DNA of 64,000 nucleotides, taken from contig JAGWVU010000007.1 of the NCBI GenBank assembly GCA_018970725.1, positions 1-64,000 of the forward strand, in the 5' to 3' direction. This document shows, piece after piece, positions 19,857 through 28,917 of this stretch. The DNA comes from Verrucomicrobiota bacterium (GTDB lineage: Bacteria; Verrucomicrobiota; Verrucomicrobiia; Verrucomicrobiales; DEV007). Every line of letters starts with the position of its first letter. Position 1 is the stretch's first letter. The position numbers and the translations under genes were made by a program. The notes beneath the pieces are model-generated. The model did no database searches. It was not told the DNA's origin and saw only the letters and a list, made by a program, of their open reading frames with translations.

Positions 19857-20837
19857 CTACCGGTCCGTTCCCTCGATCCGCAAGCTCCACAGCTTGTGGC
19901 CCGCGGTGACGAAGAGCGTCCGGCCATCCTTCCCGCCGAAGGTGCAGTTCGTGATCATGTCCTCCGGGACGGGCAGCGTGCGGATCAATCCGCCCGACTC
20001 CGGATCGATCACGTAAACCGCAGCCGGATATTTGTCCGCCGTCTCCACGGGCGGATTCGCGAAGAGCAGTCCCGCGGTGACGTAGAGTTTGTCGTCGGGG
20101 CCCCAGCACATGCCGTCCGGTCCGCGCTCCGTGCCCCAGTCGAAGAGCAGCTTGCGGCTGGCGGGATCGATGCCCCCATCGGGGCGGAGGTCGAAGCGCC
20201 AGAGCTTGCGGTTCCCGCCGACCCCGTTGTCCGGGCCGCTGTTGACGTTGTCCGCCACGTAAAGACGCTTTCCGTCCGGGGAGATCACGATGCCATTCGG
20301 CCGGTCCACTTCATGGGTGGTGACGCGCGTCACGTTCCCGTCCGGAGCAATCCGGTAAACGCCCTCGACCGTCCGGCCCCCGGCGTCGAAAATCTCCATC
20401 CCCTCGCGCGGACCATAACGCGGATCGGTGAAATAAACGGAACCGTCTGCGGCCAGGGCGAGATCGTTCGGGCCGTTGAAGGCCTTGCCACCGAAGTCTT
20501 TGGCCAGCACCGTGATCGTCCCGTCCAGCTCGGTCCGGGTCACCCGCTTCGCGCTCCCTTCACAGGCATACAAACGGCCCCCGGCGTCGAAGATCAGGCC
20601 GTTCGCTCCGCCCGAGGGATGACGGTAAACCTGAAAGGTCCCGTCCTTCATCCGGCGCATGATCCGGTTGTTCTCGATGTCGGTGAAAAAGACGCTTTCA
20701 CTCGCCGCATGCCAGGCCGGCCCCTCGGTGAACGCGACCCGTCCCTCCAGAACGAGTCCTTTCGGCCAAGGGCTTTCGGCAAAGGCGGGCGCCAGGGAAA
20801 GAGCGAGGGCGCAGAGCGGAATCGGACGGCATTTCAT
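19857..20837 (-). CDS. Secreted SMP-30/gluconolactonase-family protein
   Basis: The 326-residue protein has a signal peptide (1-20, ending AFA-ES) and a six-bladed propeller typical of SMP-30/gluconolactonase/LRE-like enzymes. Conserved stretches are FTEGPAWHA, RPNGIVISPDGKRLYVAD, NGPNDLALAADGSVYFTDPRYG and GPDGMCWGPDDKLYVT, which supply the metal-binding Glu, Asn and Asp. It should hydrolyse a sugar lactone in the periplasm. The ATG at 20837 begins the signal peptide. It is transcribed away from the AT-rich region shared with the diheme-peroxidase gene. Confidence 0.88.
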   Translation of the reverse strand: MKCRPIPLCALALSLAPAFAESPWPKGLVLEGRVAFTEGPAWHAASESVFFTDIENNRIMRRMKDGTFQVYRHPSGGANGLIFDAGGRLYACEGSAKRVTRTELDGTITVLAKDFGGKAFNGPNDLALAADGSVYFTDPRYGPREGMEIFDAGGRTVEGVYRIAPDGNVTRVTTHEVDRPNGIVISPDGKRLYVADNVNSGPDNGVGGNRKLWRFDLRPDGGIDPASRKLLFDWGTERGPDGMCWGPDDKLYVTAGLLFANPPVETADKYPAAVYVIDPESGGLIRTLPVPEDMITNCTFGGKDGRTLFVTAGHKLWSLRIEGTDR

Positions 20838-20935
20838 GGGTCCTGTTCTCCCAGAGATCGGGCGTTTTGGCAACCGCTTCCGCGCGATCCCTGCCGGAAC
20901 GACGCCCGAGCCTTGCAGCACTTCCATAAAAAACA

Positions 20936-20977
20936 TAATTACAATTTAAACTATTAATGTGCTGGAAAATTGTGGAG
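20936..20977. promoter_or_regulatory. AT-rich divergent control region with motifs repeated at 23515-23565
   Basis: About 130 AT-rich bases lie between the lactonase and peroxidase starts. TAATTACAATTTAAA at 20936-20950 is, in reverse complement, within two mismatches of a segment at 23515-23529. TAATGTGCTGGAAAATTGTG from 20955 resembles TAATGTTGGCAATTTTGTG from 23545. The second region precedes the multicopper oxidase gene. A common regulator is possible. Confidence 0.35.
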
Positions 20978-21067
20978 TTTTTTCCTTGCTGGTTCTCAAA
21001 TTTTAGCAAAAAAGAGAATCAAAACCGCCCTTAAAAATTTATCCGTAAATTCCGCAATCGAAAACCC

Positions 21068-23464
21068 ATGAATTTGCCCAGGCAAACATCAGCTGGCGCG
21101 ACGCCCCCGCCATGGAGGGTTTGGATGATCCTGACCTCCTTCACCCTCATCCTGTTCCCTTCCGCCCCTTTGCAGGCGCAGGATATCTTCACCCCGCCGC
21201 CGCCTCCCGCGGGAGATCCGGTGGTGATTCCGGTGGAACCGGTGGTCGGTGAAGCACCAATCGTGGAGCCGCCCAAGCCGGTGGTCGAAGTGCCCGATCC
21301 GGTGGTCGTGGAACCGGACGGTCCGATTCCCCGGGCGGACCCGGTGAATGATCCGGCCGGGTTGCGCCGGGAAGCGAAAGCGAAAAAACTGGGTTCCCTC
21401 GCAAACGTCCCGGTGCCTCTGCCAGGGAATCTGGCGGACTTTGTGAAGGATCGGGACGTGGCGATCGCCCTCGGCAAGGCCCTGTTCTGGGATATCCAGG
21501 CGGGTTCGGATGGGATGGCCTGTGCCAGTTGCCACTTCCAGGCCGGCGCGGATTCCCGGGTCAAGAATCAGATTTCGCCCGGGATCATCGGAGGCAATGC
21601 GAAGTTCGATCCCCTGCCCACCTCCAGCGGTGGGCCCAACGCCACCTTGACGCGTGGCGATTTTCCTTTCCACCGGAAAACGGATGTCACCAGCAATGCG
21701 GTGGGGGGGAATGTCAGGTTCGATACGGACGACATCGCTTCTTCCGGGGGCGTGCTCAATGTTGCCTTCATCGGGCTCAATGAGCAGCGTTATCCCCGGG
21801 TCTTGCGCAACGATGTCTCCCCGGACGTCCACCTTATTCGCCGTTTGGTGAGGGGCGGCGTGGTTCCCTCCTCGGACCCCTTGGAAAAGTTGGTGCCGGT
21901 GCCGTCCGTCCCTCCGACGCGGCCGAATCCCGTCGCGACCTTTCTCGAGGAGGCGCTGAGGACGGAGCAGATCGACCCCCTCGGTTTCAGTGTCGCGAGC
22001 GGAGGCAAGCGCATCAACACCCGCCGGGTCGAACCTCGCAACACGCCGACGGTGATCAACGCCATTTTCAACCACCGCAACTTCTGGGACGGCCGGGCCA
22101 ACTTTTATTTCAACGGACGCTCGCCTTTCGGCCCGCGCGACAAGGATGCCAAGGTCTTTGCCTTCAATGGTTCCGGGCTCGCGGAAGAGACCATCCGGCT
22201 CGATCACGCCAGTCTCGCCTCCCAGGCCGTGGGACCGACCGAGAGCGTTTTGGAGATGTCGGCCCACTACCGCAATTTCCTTCACGTGGCCCGCAAACTC
22301 CTGCGTTCCCCGCCCCTGCGCGGACAGTTCGTGGCCCACAACGACAGCGCGCTTGGCCCCCTGTCCTTCTCCACCTCCGCAACGACCCGGCAGGGACTCA
22401 AGTTCTCCTACGCGTCCCTGATCCAGATGTCCTTCCAAGACAAATGGTGGTCCGCTCCCGGTGAACCGGTCGTGGTCGCGAATGTGCCTTACAGCCAGAT
22501 GGAGGCCAATTTCACCCTCTTCTGGGGCATCGCCATCATGCTCTATGAAAGCACCCTCGTCTCGGATCAGACACCTTTCGACCGCTTCATGGAAGGCAAT
22601 GACCAGGCCCTCACCGCCACCGAACGGCAGGGTCTCTCCCTCTTCCTCCACGAAGGAAAGTGCATTGCCTGCCACAAAGGTCCCGAGTTCACCGGAGCCG
22701 CCATCAGTCAGATCCTGACCAGCTCAGGGAAATCCAAGCTCATCGAACGCATGCTCATGGGGGACGGCACCAAGGCCATCTATGACAACGGCTTCTACAA
22801 CATCAACGTCCGTCCCACCCGCGAAGACGCCGGCCTAGGGGGCACCGATCCGTTCGGCAACCCCCTTTCCTTCTCCGTCCAGGCGGTGAGCGGTCCCGTT
22901 GTCGATGACCTCTCGCTCACCGACTCGACCGACTTCGAGGTCGATCCCCGCACGCCGCCCTCTCCGGGTGAACGGGTGGCGGTGCGGGGCGCCTTCAAAA
23001 CCCCCGGCTTGCGCAACGTCGACCTTACGGGCCCCTACTTCCACAACGGCGGCCAGCTCACCCTCGAACAAGTGGTCCAGTTTTATGCCCGGGGAAGCGA
23101 CTTCAAAACCGTACAACGTTCCGACAGCGATGCCGACATCGTCGAGCTGCCGGAAATCAACGGAAAACGGCCCAATATCCACGCCCTCACCGCGTTCCTG
23201 CGCGCCCTGACGGATCCACGGGTCTCCTTTGAACGGGCGCCCTTCGATCATCCGTCCCTGCCCATTCCCCACGGACATCCGGGGAACCAGTGGTGGGTTT
23301 CTGAAAACAGCAGGCTCCCGGGCTCGGCCACATCGGATTCCCTCTTCCTCACCTCGGTCGGAGCCGAGGGCCGGAGGTGGGCGATGCGTCCCTTCCTTGG
23401 CGGGTCTCAAGTGAATAGCAGCGGCATTCCCCAGAGCGATGGCCTGCCCACAACCATGCGTTGA
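21068..23464 (+). CDS. Diheme cytochrome c peroxidase/MauG-like protein
   Basis: The 798-residue protein has a signal peptide (about 1-38) followed by a Pro/Val-rich spacer to about residue 100. It has two c-type haem sites, CASCH (152-156) and CIACH (532-536), the arrangement of bacterial diheme cytochrome c peroxidases and MauG. The segments RNTPTVINAIFNHRNFWDGR and GAFKTPGLRNVDLTGPYFHN are typical of this family. At nearly 800 residues it is about twice the size of a classical CcpA; the extra length is the N-terminal spacer and a large region between the haems. It probably reduces peroxide or oxidises a partner protein in the periplasm. It heads the copper cluster, whose next gene is a multicopper oxidase. 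Confidence 0.88.
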   Translation: MNLPRQTSAGATPPPWRVWMILTSFTLILFPSAPLQAQDIFTPPPPPAGDPVVIPVEPVVGEAPIVEPPKPVVEVPDPVVVEPDGPIPRADPVNDPAGLRREAKAKKLGSLANVPVPLPGNLADFVKDRDVAIALGKALFWDIQAGSDGMACASCHFQAGADSRVKNQISPGIIGGNAKFDPLPTSSGGPNATLTRGDFPFHRKTDVTSNAVGGNVRFDTDDIASSGGVLNVAFIGLNEQRYPRVLRNDVSPDVHLIRRLVRGGVVPSSDPLEKLVPVPSVPPTRPNPVATFLEEALRTEQIDPLGFSVASGGKRINTRRVEPRNTPTVINAIFNHRNFWDGRANFYFNGRSPFGPRDKDAKVFAFNGSGLAEETIRLDHASLASQAVGPTESVLEMSAHYRNFLHVARKLLRSPPLRGQFVAHNDSALGPLSFSTSATTRQGLKFSYASLIQMSFQDKWWSAPGEPVVVANVPYSQMEANFTLFWGIAIMLYESTLVSDQTPFDRFMEGNDQALTATERQGLSLFLHEGKCIACHKGPEFTGAAISQILTSSGKSKLIERMLMGDGTKAIYDNGFYNINVRPTREDAGLGGTDPFGNPLSFSVQAVSGPVVDDLSLTDSTDFEVDPRTPPSPGERVAVRGAFKTPGLRNVDLTGPYFHNGGQLTLEQVVQFYARGSDFKTVQRSDSDADIVELPEINGKRPNIHALTAFLRALTDPRVSFERAPFDHPSLPIPHGHPGNQWWVSENSRLPGSATSDSLFLTSVGAEGRRWAMRPFLGGSQVNSSGIPQSDGLPTTMR

Positions 23465-23504
23465 GGTCCGGTCATCTGCTTGGCAGGGCGGAGCGGATGA
23501 GGGG

Positions 23505-23723
23505 TCCTTTGTTATTTAAATTATAACTAGAATCACAATTTTCCTAATGTTGGCAATTTTGTGAGAAATTCGGAGCATTCTTTGAAAAATGCTAGACTTA
23601 TACCAAGAGAAGAATTTCAGTCAGACAAGTCAGATCAAATAAAATGTTAGAGTATTGTTATTTTCAAATTACGAAAATTGATCTTAGCCTTTTTCAAATC
23701 CTCCCCTTCTTTTGCCTGAATTG
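23505..23723 (+). promoter_or_regulatory. AT-rich leader before the multicopper oxidase
   Basis: Roughly 200 bp here are markedly AT-rich in an otherwise GC-rich window and contain no open frame of note. Elements TTTAAATTATAACTA (23515-23529), ACAATTTTCC (23535-23544) and TAATGTTGG (23545-23553) recur in variant form at 20936-20977. No clean -35/-10 pair can be fixed. Such a base change often marks promoter or nucleoid-protein binding DNA. Confidence 0.4.
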
Positions 23724-25511
23724 ATGAAAACCCGCAGAAGCCTCCTCAAGACCAGCGCCGGCGTTGCCGCCGGTTCTGTTTTCCATATTGGTTCCACCGC
23801 TCACGCGGATTCTCCGCTCAAGGTGGATAGTCAGTTCGATGGCTCCGTCCAAAACGTTCCCCGCTGGGAAAATTCGCTTCCGGTTCCAGTGCCGGTCCGG
23901 CCCCTGTCGGTCCGCCAGATCCCCGCTGCCTACGGCGGAAAGCCGGTCGGCGCCGTGTTTCACGGGGTGGCTCCCGAATACTTCACCGCTCCGGCGGGAT
24001 GGAACATGCAGAGCACCCAGTTCCATGCCATGGCGGCCAAGGCGGGCGAAAGCTTCATCCTGCCCCGCTCGATGGGTTTGAAGACCCCGATCTGGGGCTA
24101 CGCGATGGCCCGGCCCGACGGCACGTTCGGGGACGCCATCAGCCCGGGGCCCCATTACCGTTTCCGCACCGGAGTCCCGGTGCTGGTCCGGACCACGAAC
24201 CAACTTCCGGAAGAGATCAGCACCCACCTCCACGGCGGACATTGGCCGAGCCATTCCGACGGCCATGCCTCGTTTTTGGTCCTGCCGGGGGAATCCCGCG
24301 ATTATTTCTATCCTAACTGCCTGCCGCTTCGCAAGGATGGCACTCCCGACATCACGGAGTCGCCCTCCAGCATGTGGTATCATGACCACGCGGCGGACCT
24401 CACCGCCTCGCACGTGGCCCGCGGGATGGCCGGCACCACCGCCGGTTTCGATGACCTCGAGCTGGGGCTTATCAAGCGGAACGTGCTGCCCGGCATTCCC
24501 GGGCAATCCGATGAGAACACCATCTACAACAACCCTTACGATCTCTTCCTCGCCTTGGGAGACCGGGTCTTCCATCCGACGGGCACGATTTGGTATGATA
24601 CCAACAACAACAACGGATACCTCGGGAACGTCGAGACGGTCAACGGCGCCGCCTATCCCCGCTTCACCGTCGAGGCGCGCAAATACCGGTTCCGCTTCCT
24701 CGGCGCCTCCACCGCCCGGCACCGCCGGATCCGCTTGAGCGACAACTCCCGCATGCTGCGCATCGGCAACGACGCCTGGTTGTTTCCCAAGGGCCAAAGC
24801 ATGCAGGCTTTCGGCATCTCGCCCGGCAAGCGGGTGGATGTGATCATCGACTTCTCCCGTTACCAGCCGGGCACCCAGGTCTTCTTGGAAAACATCCTCG
24901 AGCAAACCAATGAGCGCGGCCCGGAAGGCAGCCTCGAGCAAATCGGAGACACCGAGGTCACCGGCAATCCCGCCTTCATCCACCGGTTGCTCCGGTTCGA
25001 TGTCGTGGCGGCGAATCCGGCGGTGCCCAACGCCAGCATCACGGCCCAGAGCGAACTCCGCCCGCATGAAACGCTTCCCGCCAGCGAAGTCGAAATCCGC
25101 CGCAGCTTCCGCTTCGAGCGCAAGAATGGACACTGGGCCATCAACGGCCAGTTCTACGACGAACGCATCGCCAACGCGGTGCCGCGGCTCGGTTCCGTGG
25201 AGGAATGGACGCTGGAAAATAGTTCCGGCGGTTGGTGGCACCCGATCCACATTCACCTCGAATCCCACCAACAGGTGCGCAACCTGACGACCGGGGCCTT
25301 GCCTCCCTACCAAAACTCCTTCAAGCAGGATGTCACGATGCTCGGCCCGAATTCCTCCATCGTCATCCGGATGCGGTTCCGGAGCTTCCTCGGCCCCTTC
25401 ATGTTCCACTGCCACAACAACGAGCACGAAGACGTCGAGATGATGTTCCAGTTCGAGGTCGCGGAATCCGGCTCCCGCGGACCGAAGCCGGTCAACCGGT
25501 TCTTCGCCTGA
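23724..25511 (+). CDS. Tat-exported multicopper oxidase
   Basis: The 595-residue product starts with a twin-arginine signal (KTRRSLLKTSAGVAAG) and should be exported folded with copper. All four copper-ligand motifs of a laccase/CotA-like oxidase are present in order: HLHGGH (168-173), WYHDH (218-222), HPIHIH (506-511) and HCHNNEHEDVEMM (562-574). The last supplies type-1 Cys563, His568 and axial Met573. The substrate may be Cu(I), Mn(II), Fe(II) or a phenolic. The ATG at 23724 is used because the Tat motif begins directly after it; an upstream in-frame TTG adds four residues only. The diheme peroxidase and SCO proteins encoded beside it suggest shared copper or electron-transfer chemistry. 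Confidence 0.93.
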   Translation: MKTRRSLLKTSAGVAAGSVFHIGSTAHADSPLKVDSQFDGSVQNVPRWENSLPVPVPVRPLSVRQIPAAYGGKPVGAVFHGVAPEYFTAPAGWNMQSTQFHAMAAKAGESFILPRSMGLKTPIWGYAMARPDGTFGDAISPGPHYRFRTGVPVLVRTTNQLPEEISTHLHGGHWPSHSDGHASFLVLPGESRDYFYPNCLPLRKDGTPDITESPSSMWYHDHAADLTASHVARGMAGTTAGFDDLELGLIKRNVLPGIPGQSDENTIYNNPYDLFLALGDRVFHPTGTIWYDTNNNNGYLGNVETVNGAAYPRFTVEARKYRFRFLGASTARHRRIRLSDNSRMLRIGNDAWLFPKGQSMQAFGISPGKRVDVIIDFSRYQPGTQVFLENILEQTNERGPEGSLEQIGDTEVTGNPAFIHRLLRFDVVAANPAVPNASITAQSELRPHETLPASEVEIRRSFRFERKNGHWAINGQFYDERIANAVPRLGSVEEWTLENSSGGWWHPIHIHLESHQQVRNLTTGALPPYQNSFKQDVTMLGPNSSIVIRMRFRSFLGPFMFHCHNNEHEDVEMMFQFEVAESGSRGPKPVNRFFA

Positions 25512-25553
25512 CGCACCCGACGTCCCCTCCACCGCAAGAAAAGGATGGTTTGT

Positions 25554-26885
25554 ATGATCCAGGCGCGATGGCTCGGCCGTGCCCTCGTCGTCCTCCACCT
25601 CTGCCTGCCCTCGCGGGCGGTGGTGGCGGCGGCCGGGGGCCCGGCGGCAACCGGGGTGCAGGACCCCGGCGCCGCCTTGATGCGTCGGCAATTCGCGGAA
25701 TCGATGCCCGACCCCGTGCTGATCAATCAGCGCGGGGAACGGCTCCGGTTCTTCACCGATCTGGTCAAAGGCCGCGCCGTGGTCATCAACTTCTTCTACG
25801 CGGATTGCGACCGTTCCTGCCCCTTGGCCAACGGGACCATCCGCAGCCTGCGGTCCGAATTCACCGAGAGCTTCGGGCGCAGCGTCCGCTTTCTCTCGAT
25901 CACTCTCAAGGCCGGGACCGATACCCCGGAGGTGATCGCGCGGTATGCCAAACAACACGCCGTGGAATCCGCTCATCCGGATGTCCCCGATTGGCATTTC
26001 CTCACGGGGAACCCCGATGAGATCCGTGCCCTGCGCTGGCATCTCGGCATGCGCGAGAAAGATCCGGCCGTCGATGGCGATCCCGCCCAGCACGCTGCCA
26101 TGCTCGTGGTCGGCAATCACGCCACCGGCCGCTGGGCCAAGCTCAATCCCCTCGTTCGGCCTTCGCTGGTGCGCGAGAAGGCGCAACGCATCATCGGCTG
26201 GACCGCCGCCCAGCGTTACGCGGACATCCGCGCGCAGGTCGCCGCCTCCGCCGGGCGTCGGGCCGAACCCGATCCCGCGCCGCCGGTTCTCCCTCCGGAG
26301 GAGCCGGAAGAGGCGCCCCTCCCCATCCTCGGCCGGCTCGAAACGCCTCTGTCCGGCGTGGAGCGCGGCGGAACTCCGGTCAGCACCTCCCCGTTGCGCG
26401 GCAAGGTCACCGTTTACGGCCGGATCTACACCCTCTGTCCCCACGGCTCCCAAGCCGTGCTCGCCGCCATGAAACGCCTCAAGGACGCCTTCGGGGAGAC
26501 GGGTGAGTTCCATCTGGTGGCTCTTTCCCCCGAATCCACACGGGATACCCCCGCCTTTTTCCAATCGTTCGCCACGCTGGCGGGGGCGGTGGCGGAGGAT
26601 CCATGGTGGTTTGTGATCTCCGGCAAGGAAGCGGTCGACCGCTTCACCCGGAGCGGCCTCGGTCTCGATCCGCCGCGCCCCATTCCCGCTGAAGAGCGGC
26701 TCCATCCGGACGAAGAGGAGGAGTATGATCTCCGGTTGGTGTTGGTGGATCAGCAAGGATGCATCCGCGGAAGGTATGAAGTCTTTCATCCGGATCCGTT
26801 TCTCAGTCAGGACGCCGCCTGGCAGATCGGCGCCGACACCGCGAAACTACTGAGCCAACCCCTTCCCGATCCTAACCGACCATGA
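25554..26885 (+). CDS. Tandem SCO/thioredoxin-like copper protein, second domain degenerate
   Basis: The 443-residue product contains two SCO1/SenC-like thioredoxin folds in one chain. Domain 1 (about 55-195) keeps the copper ligands: Cys85 and Cys89 in DCDRSC and a His in QHAAMLVV. A Pro/Glu-rich linker follows. Domain 2 (about 270-435) keeps the fold signature GKVTVYGRIYTLCP, but the second Cys of the CxxxC is Ser299 and the usual His before the FVLVD strand is absent, so it probably cannot bind copper. A signal peptide covers about 1-28. The second of two in-frame ATGs is preferred because AAGAAAAGG then lies nine bases upstream. The gene overlaps the next by four bases (ATGA). Confidence 0.85.
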   Translation: MIQARWLGRALVVLHLCLPSRAVVAAAGGPAATGVQDPGAALMRRQFAESMPDPVLINQRGERLRFFTDLVKGRAVVINFFYADCDRSCPLANGTIRSLRSEFTESFGRSVRFLSITLKAGTDTPEVIARYAKQHAVESAHPDVPDWHFLTGNPDEIRALRWHLGMREKDPAVDGDPAQHAAMLVVGNHATGRWAKLNPLVRPSLVREKAQRIIGWTAAQRYADIRAQVAASAGRRAEPDPAPPVLPPEEPEEAPLPILGRLETPLSGVERGGTPVSTSPLRGKVTVYGRIYTLCPHGSQAVLAAMKRLKDAFGETGEFHLVALSPESTRDTPAFFQSFATLAGAVAEDPWWFVISGKEAVDRFTRSGLGLDPPRPIPAEERLHPDEEEEYDLRLVLVDQQGCIRGRYEVFHPDPFLSQDAAWQIGADTAKLLSQPLPDPNRP

Positions 26886-27220
26886 CAACAAGATTTGCCT
26901 TTTGGCCAACCCTTTTGCTGAGTTTGGGAATCGGCGCCTTCGCGAGGGCCGCTGAACCTGACACCTACACCCACCGGTTCTCCGTGGCCGGCGTGGTCTG
27001 CGGAGCCTGCTCCAAAGTGGTCAAGGATTGTGTGCGCAAAGTGGACGGCGTCGTCTCCGTCAAGATCCAGAATCATCCGGAAGGCGGCTTGCCCACCTTG
27101 ACGGTGGAGAGCAGAAGCCCGGAGTTGGATGCGGCCACCTTGCAGGGCGCTCTCGGTCACACGTCGGGACACTACCGGATCCTCGCCCCTTCCGCCAACG
27201 TTCCACCGCCCGCGAAATGA
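26882..27220 (+). CDS. Periplasmic HMA-domain metallochaperone
   Basis: The 112-residue protein has a signal peptide (about 1-23) and one heavy-metal-associated domain, with GVVCGAC placing the metal-binding Cys40 and Cys43 as in CopZ/Atx1 chaperones (usual motif MxCxxC). KVDGVVSVKIQ continues the ferredoxin-like fold. Most HMA chaperones are cytoplasmic, so a signal peptide points to periplasmic delivery of copper to the neighbouring SCO protein or oxidase. It overlaps the genes before and after by four bases each, both as ATGA, indicating a single operon. Confidence 0.85.
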   Translation: MTTRFAFWPTLLLSLGIGAFARAAEPDTYTHRFSVAGVVCGACSKVVKDCVRKVDGVVSVKIQNHPEGGLPTLTVESRSPELDAATLQGALGHTSGHYRILAPSANVPPPAK

Positions 27221-27849
27221 TCCGCTCTCCCCGGTTTCTTCTTTGCCTCGCGCTGGTCGCGCTGACGTGGGCGGGTGGTCCGGCCACGGCCGCTCCACCT
27301 GTCGTTCCCGCCATTCCTGAAAAAGCGGATATCTCCCGCTACCGGGTCTTGTGGGAACAACCGCTCTTCGCCGTTGCCGCCGAACCCACGCAAGCGGAAC
27401 CGGAGGTGGCGGAGGTGCCTGCGGAATCCGACGATCTCCGGCTCGCCGGTTGGGGAGAGGTCGGCGGGGTGGAAACGGCGGTGGTCTTCAACCGGACCAC
27501 CTTGGAAACCTTTCTGCTCAATGCCTCGGACAACGCCACGGCTGCGGGCATGCAACTTTTGCAACTGGAACGACGGAGCGAAGGTCAGGGTCCGGAGGTG
27601 TTGGTGGCGTGGCAGGGCCGCACCTTCTGGATCCGGGCGCGGGATCCCGGTGAGGAGGCGGCCATTCCCGCCCCAGCCCTGGAGGTGGACTCCCGCTCCG
27701 CGCGTCTCAAAGACCCGGTGTTGCTCGGTAAAGAGGACACCATGGAGGACTGGCTCGGCACCCGGAATGAGGGCGCGGGAGGACAATCCTCCCGGATGCA
27801 GGAACTGCGGGAACGGCACCGCCGTCTCCAGGAACGATTTTCACGTTAG
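27217..27849 (+). CDS. Secreted protein of unknown function in the copper operon
   Basis: The 210-residue product begins with a signal peptide (about 1-25). A core of about residues 40-160 includes DISRYRVLWEQPLF, RLAGWGEVGGVETAVVFNR and VAWQGRTFWIRARD. The opening is faintly reminiscent of GspC-like or inner-membrane assembly proteins, but I would not assign it. The C-terminus is a charged Arg/Glu helix. Its ATG overlaps the chaperone stop, so it is part of the operon. Confidence 0.7.
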   Translation: MIRSPRFLLCLALVALTWAGGPATAAPPVVPAIPEKADISRYRVLWEQPLFAVAAEPTQAEPEVAEVPAESDDLRLAGWGEVGGVETAVVFNRTTLETFLLNASDNATAAGMQLLQLERRSEGQGPEVLVAWQGRTFWIRARDPGEEAAIPAPALEVDSRSARLKDPVLLGKEDTMEDWLGTRNEGAGGQSSRMQELRERHRRLQERFSR

Positions 27850-27940
27850 GCGCCGGGCCGGGAATTCTGGATGATCCGTGATCCGGAGGCGGTCTCGGGC
27901 TGAAAAACAAGAATTTGAGAAAACCAACGAAAAACCAAGT

Positions 27941-28849
27941 ATGAAGAAACACACCATCCTCGCGTTGGGCGCCACTTTGGCGCTGGCGCCGTTTGCGTCC
28001 GCCCAAGTCGTTGCGGAATCCGTGGTCGAGGGGACCCTGACCGCCATCACCCCAGGCACCACCTCGGTGGAACTGAAGGTCATGGATATCCTGGTCATCG
28101 TTCCTTCCACAGCCGTCATTTCCACACCGACCAGGGAGGACCTGACGCTCGCGGAACTCTCCAGCCTCACCCGGTTCCCGGGTCGGGACCGGGATGGATT
28201 CCTCGGTGGCACGGCCATTGTCACCGGACCTTCGAATGCCGCCGGTGTCATCACGGCGAACACCGTGTTCGTTGAACCCGCGGAAAACGTGGTGGTGGGC
28301 CTGGCGACGCCCAGGGCCGTGTCCGATCCGGTGGGCACGGTGCGGGTCAACGGGATGCTGGTGAAATTCCTCCAAGACCCCCGCATCAAGTTCGGGGCCC
28401 CTCTCAATGACCTCGGATTTGAAATCGACCTTGCCGCGATCGTTCCCGGGACGGCTGTGTCCATCGAAGGGTATTACAGTGAGCTCGACAACGCCTTTTA
28501 CGCTTTCTTGCTCGACGCGATCGGGGTTCCCGCCCTCAGCCCCGCCCTACAGGCCAGTGTGTTGCGGGCGCAGGGACGGGCGGATCGCGGCGAGTTGTCC
28601 GTGCTCGGAGCCGTCTCCGGAGTGACCGGAGCCGGGGCCGTGACCGTTCAGATTTTCCGCGTCCTCCCGAACAACACGGTCGGCACGCGGATCGGCACGG
28701 TCACCGCAACGGCCGACGTGCTCCCCGGAACGTTCACCTACCGTTTCTCCGCGCGCGGCGTAACCCCGTTGCCGGAGCGCGTGGTCGCCCGCGTGGTGCG
28801 CGGAGCGGTGACCGCCACCTCGGCGATTTTCTCTGTCGACATTCCCTGA
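27941..28849 (+). CDS. Secreted beta-rich protein of unknown function
   Basis: The 302-residue product has a clear signal peptide (1-21, FASA-QV). The mature part alternates Val, Thr and Gly in short strands. Two segments that begin VEGTLTAITPGTTSVELK and VGTVRVNGMLVKF look like beta-barrel (OB-like or DUF5666-like) repeats. No catalytic or metal motif is visible and it has almost no Cys or His. It is the last gene of the copper cluster and is followed within 40 bp by a strong terminator. Confidence 0.7.
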   Translation: MKKHTILALGATLALAPFASAQVVAESVVEGTLTAITPGTTSVELKVMDILVIVPSTAVISTPTREDLTLAELSSLTRFPGRDRDGFLGGTAIVTGPSNAAGVITANTVFVEPAENVVVGLATPRAVSDPVGTVRVNGMLVKFLQDPRIKFGAPLNDLGFEIDLAAIVPGTAVSIEGYYSELDNAFYAFLLDAIGVPALSPALQASVLRAQGRADRGELSVLGAVSGVTGAGAVTVQIFRVLPNNTVGTRIGTVTATADVLPGTFTYRFSARGVTPLPERVVARVVRGAVTATSAIFSVDIP

Positions 28850-28885
28850 CCCCCAGCCGACACCGACATTGGTGCGGCCGTTTCC

Positions 28886-28917
28886 AACCCTGCGGACAAG
28901 ATGTCCGCAGGGTTTTT
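28886..28917 (+). terminator. Rho-independent terminator of the copper cluster
   Basis: A perfect 13-bp stem, AACCCTGCGGACA at 28886-28898 pairing with 28902-28914, closes on the loop AGA and runs into five T residues. It ends the plus-strand operon that begins upstream of 23724. Confidence 0.93.
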
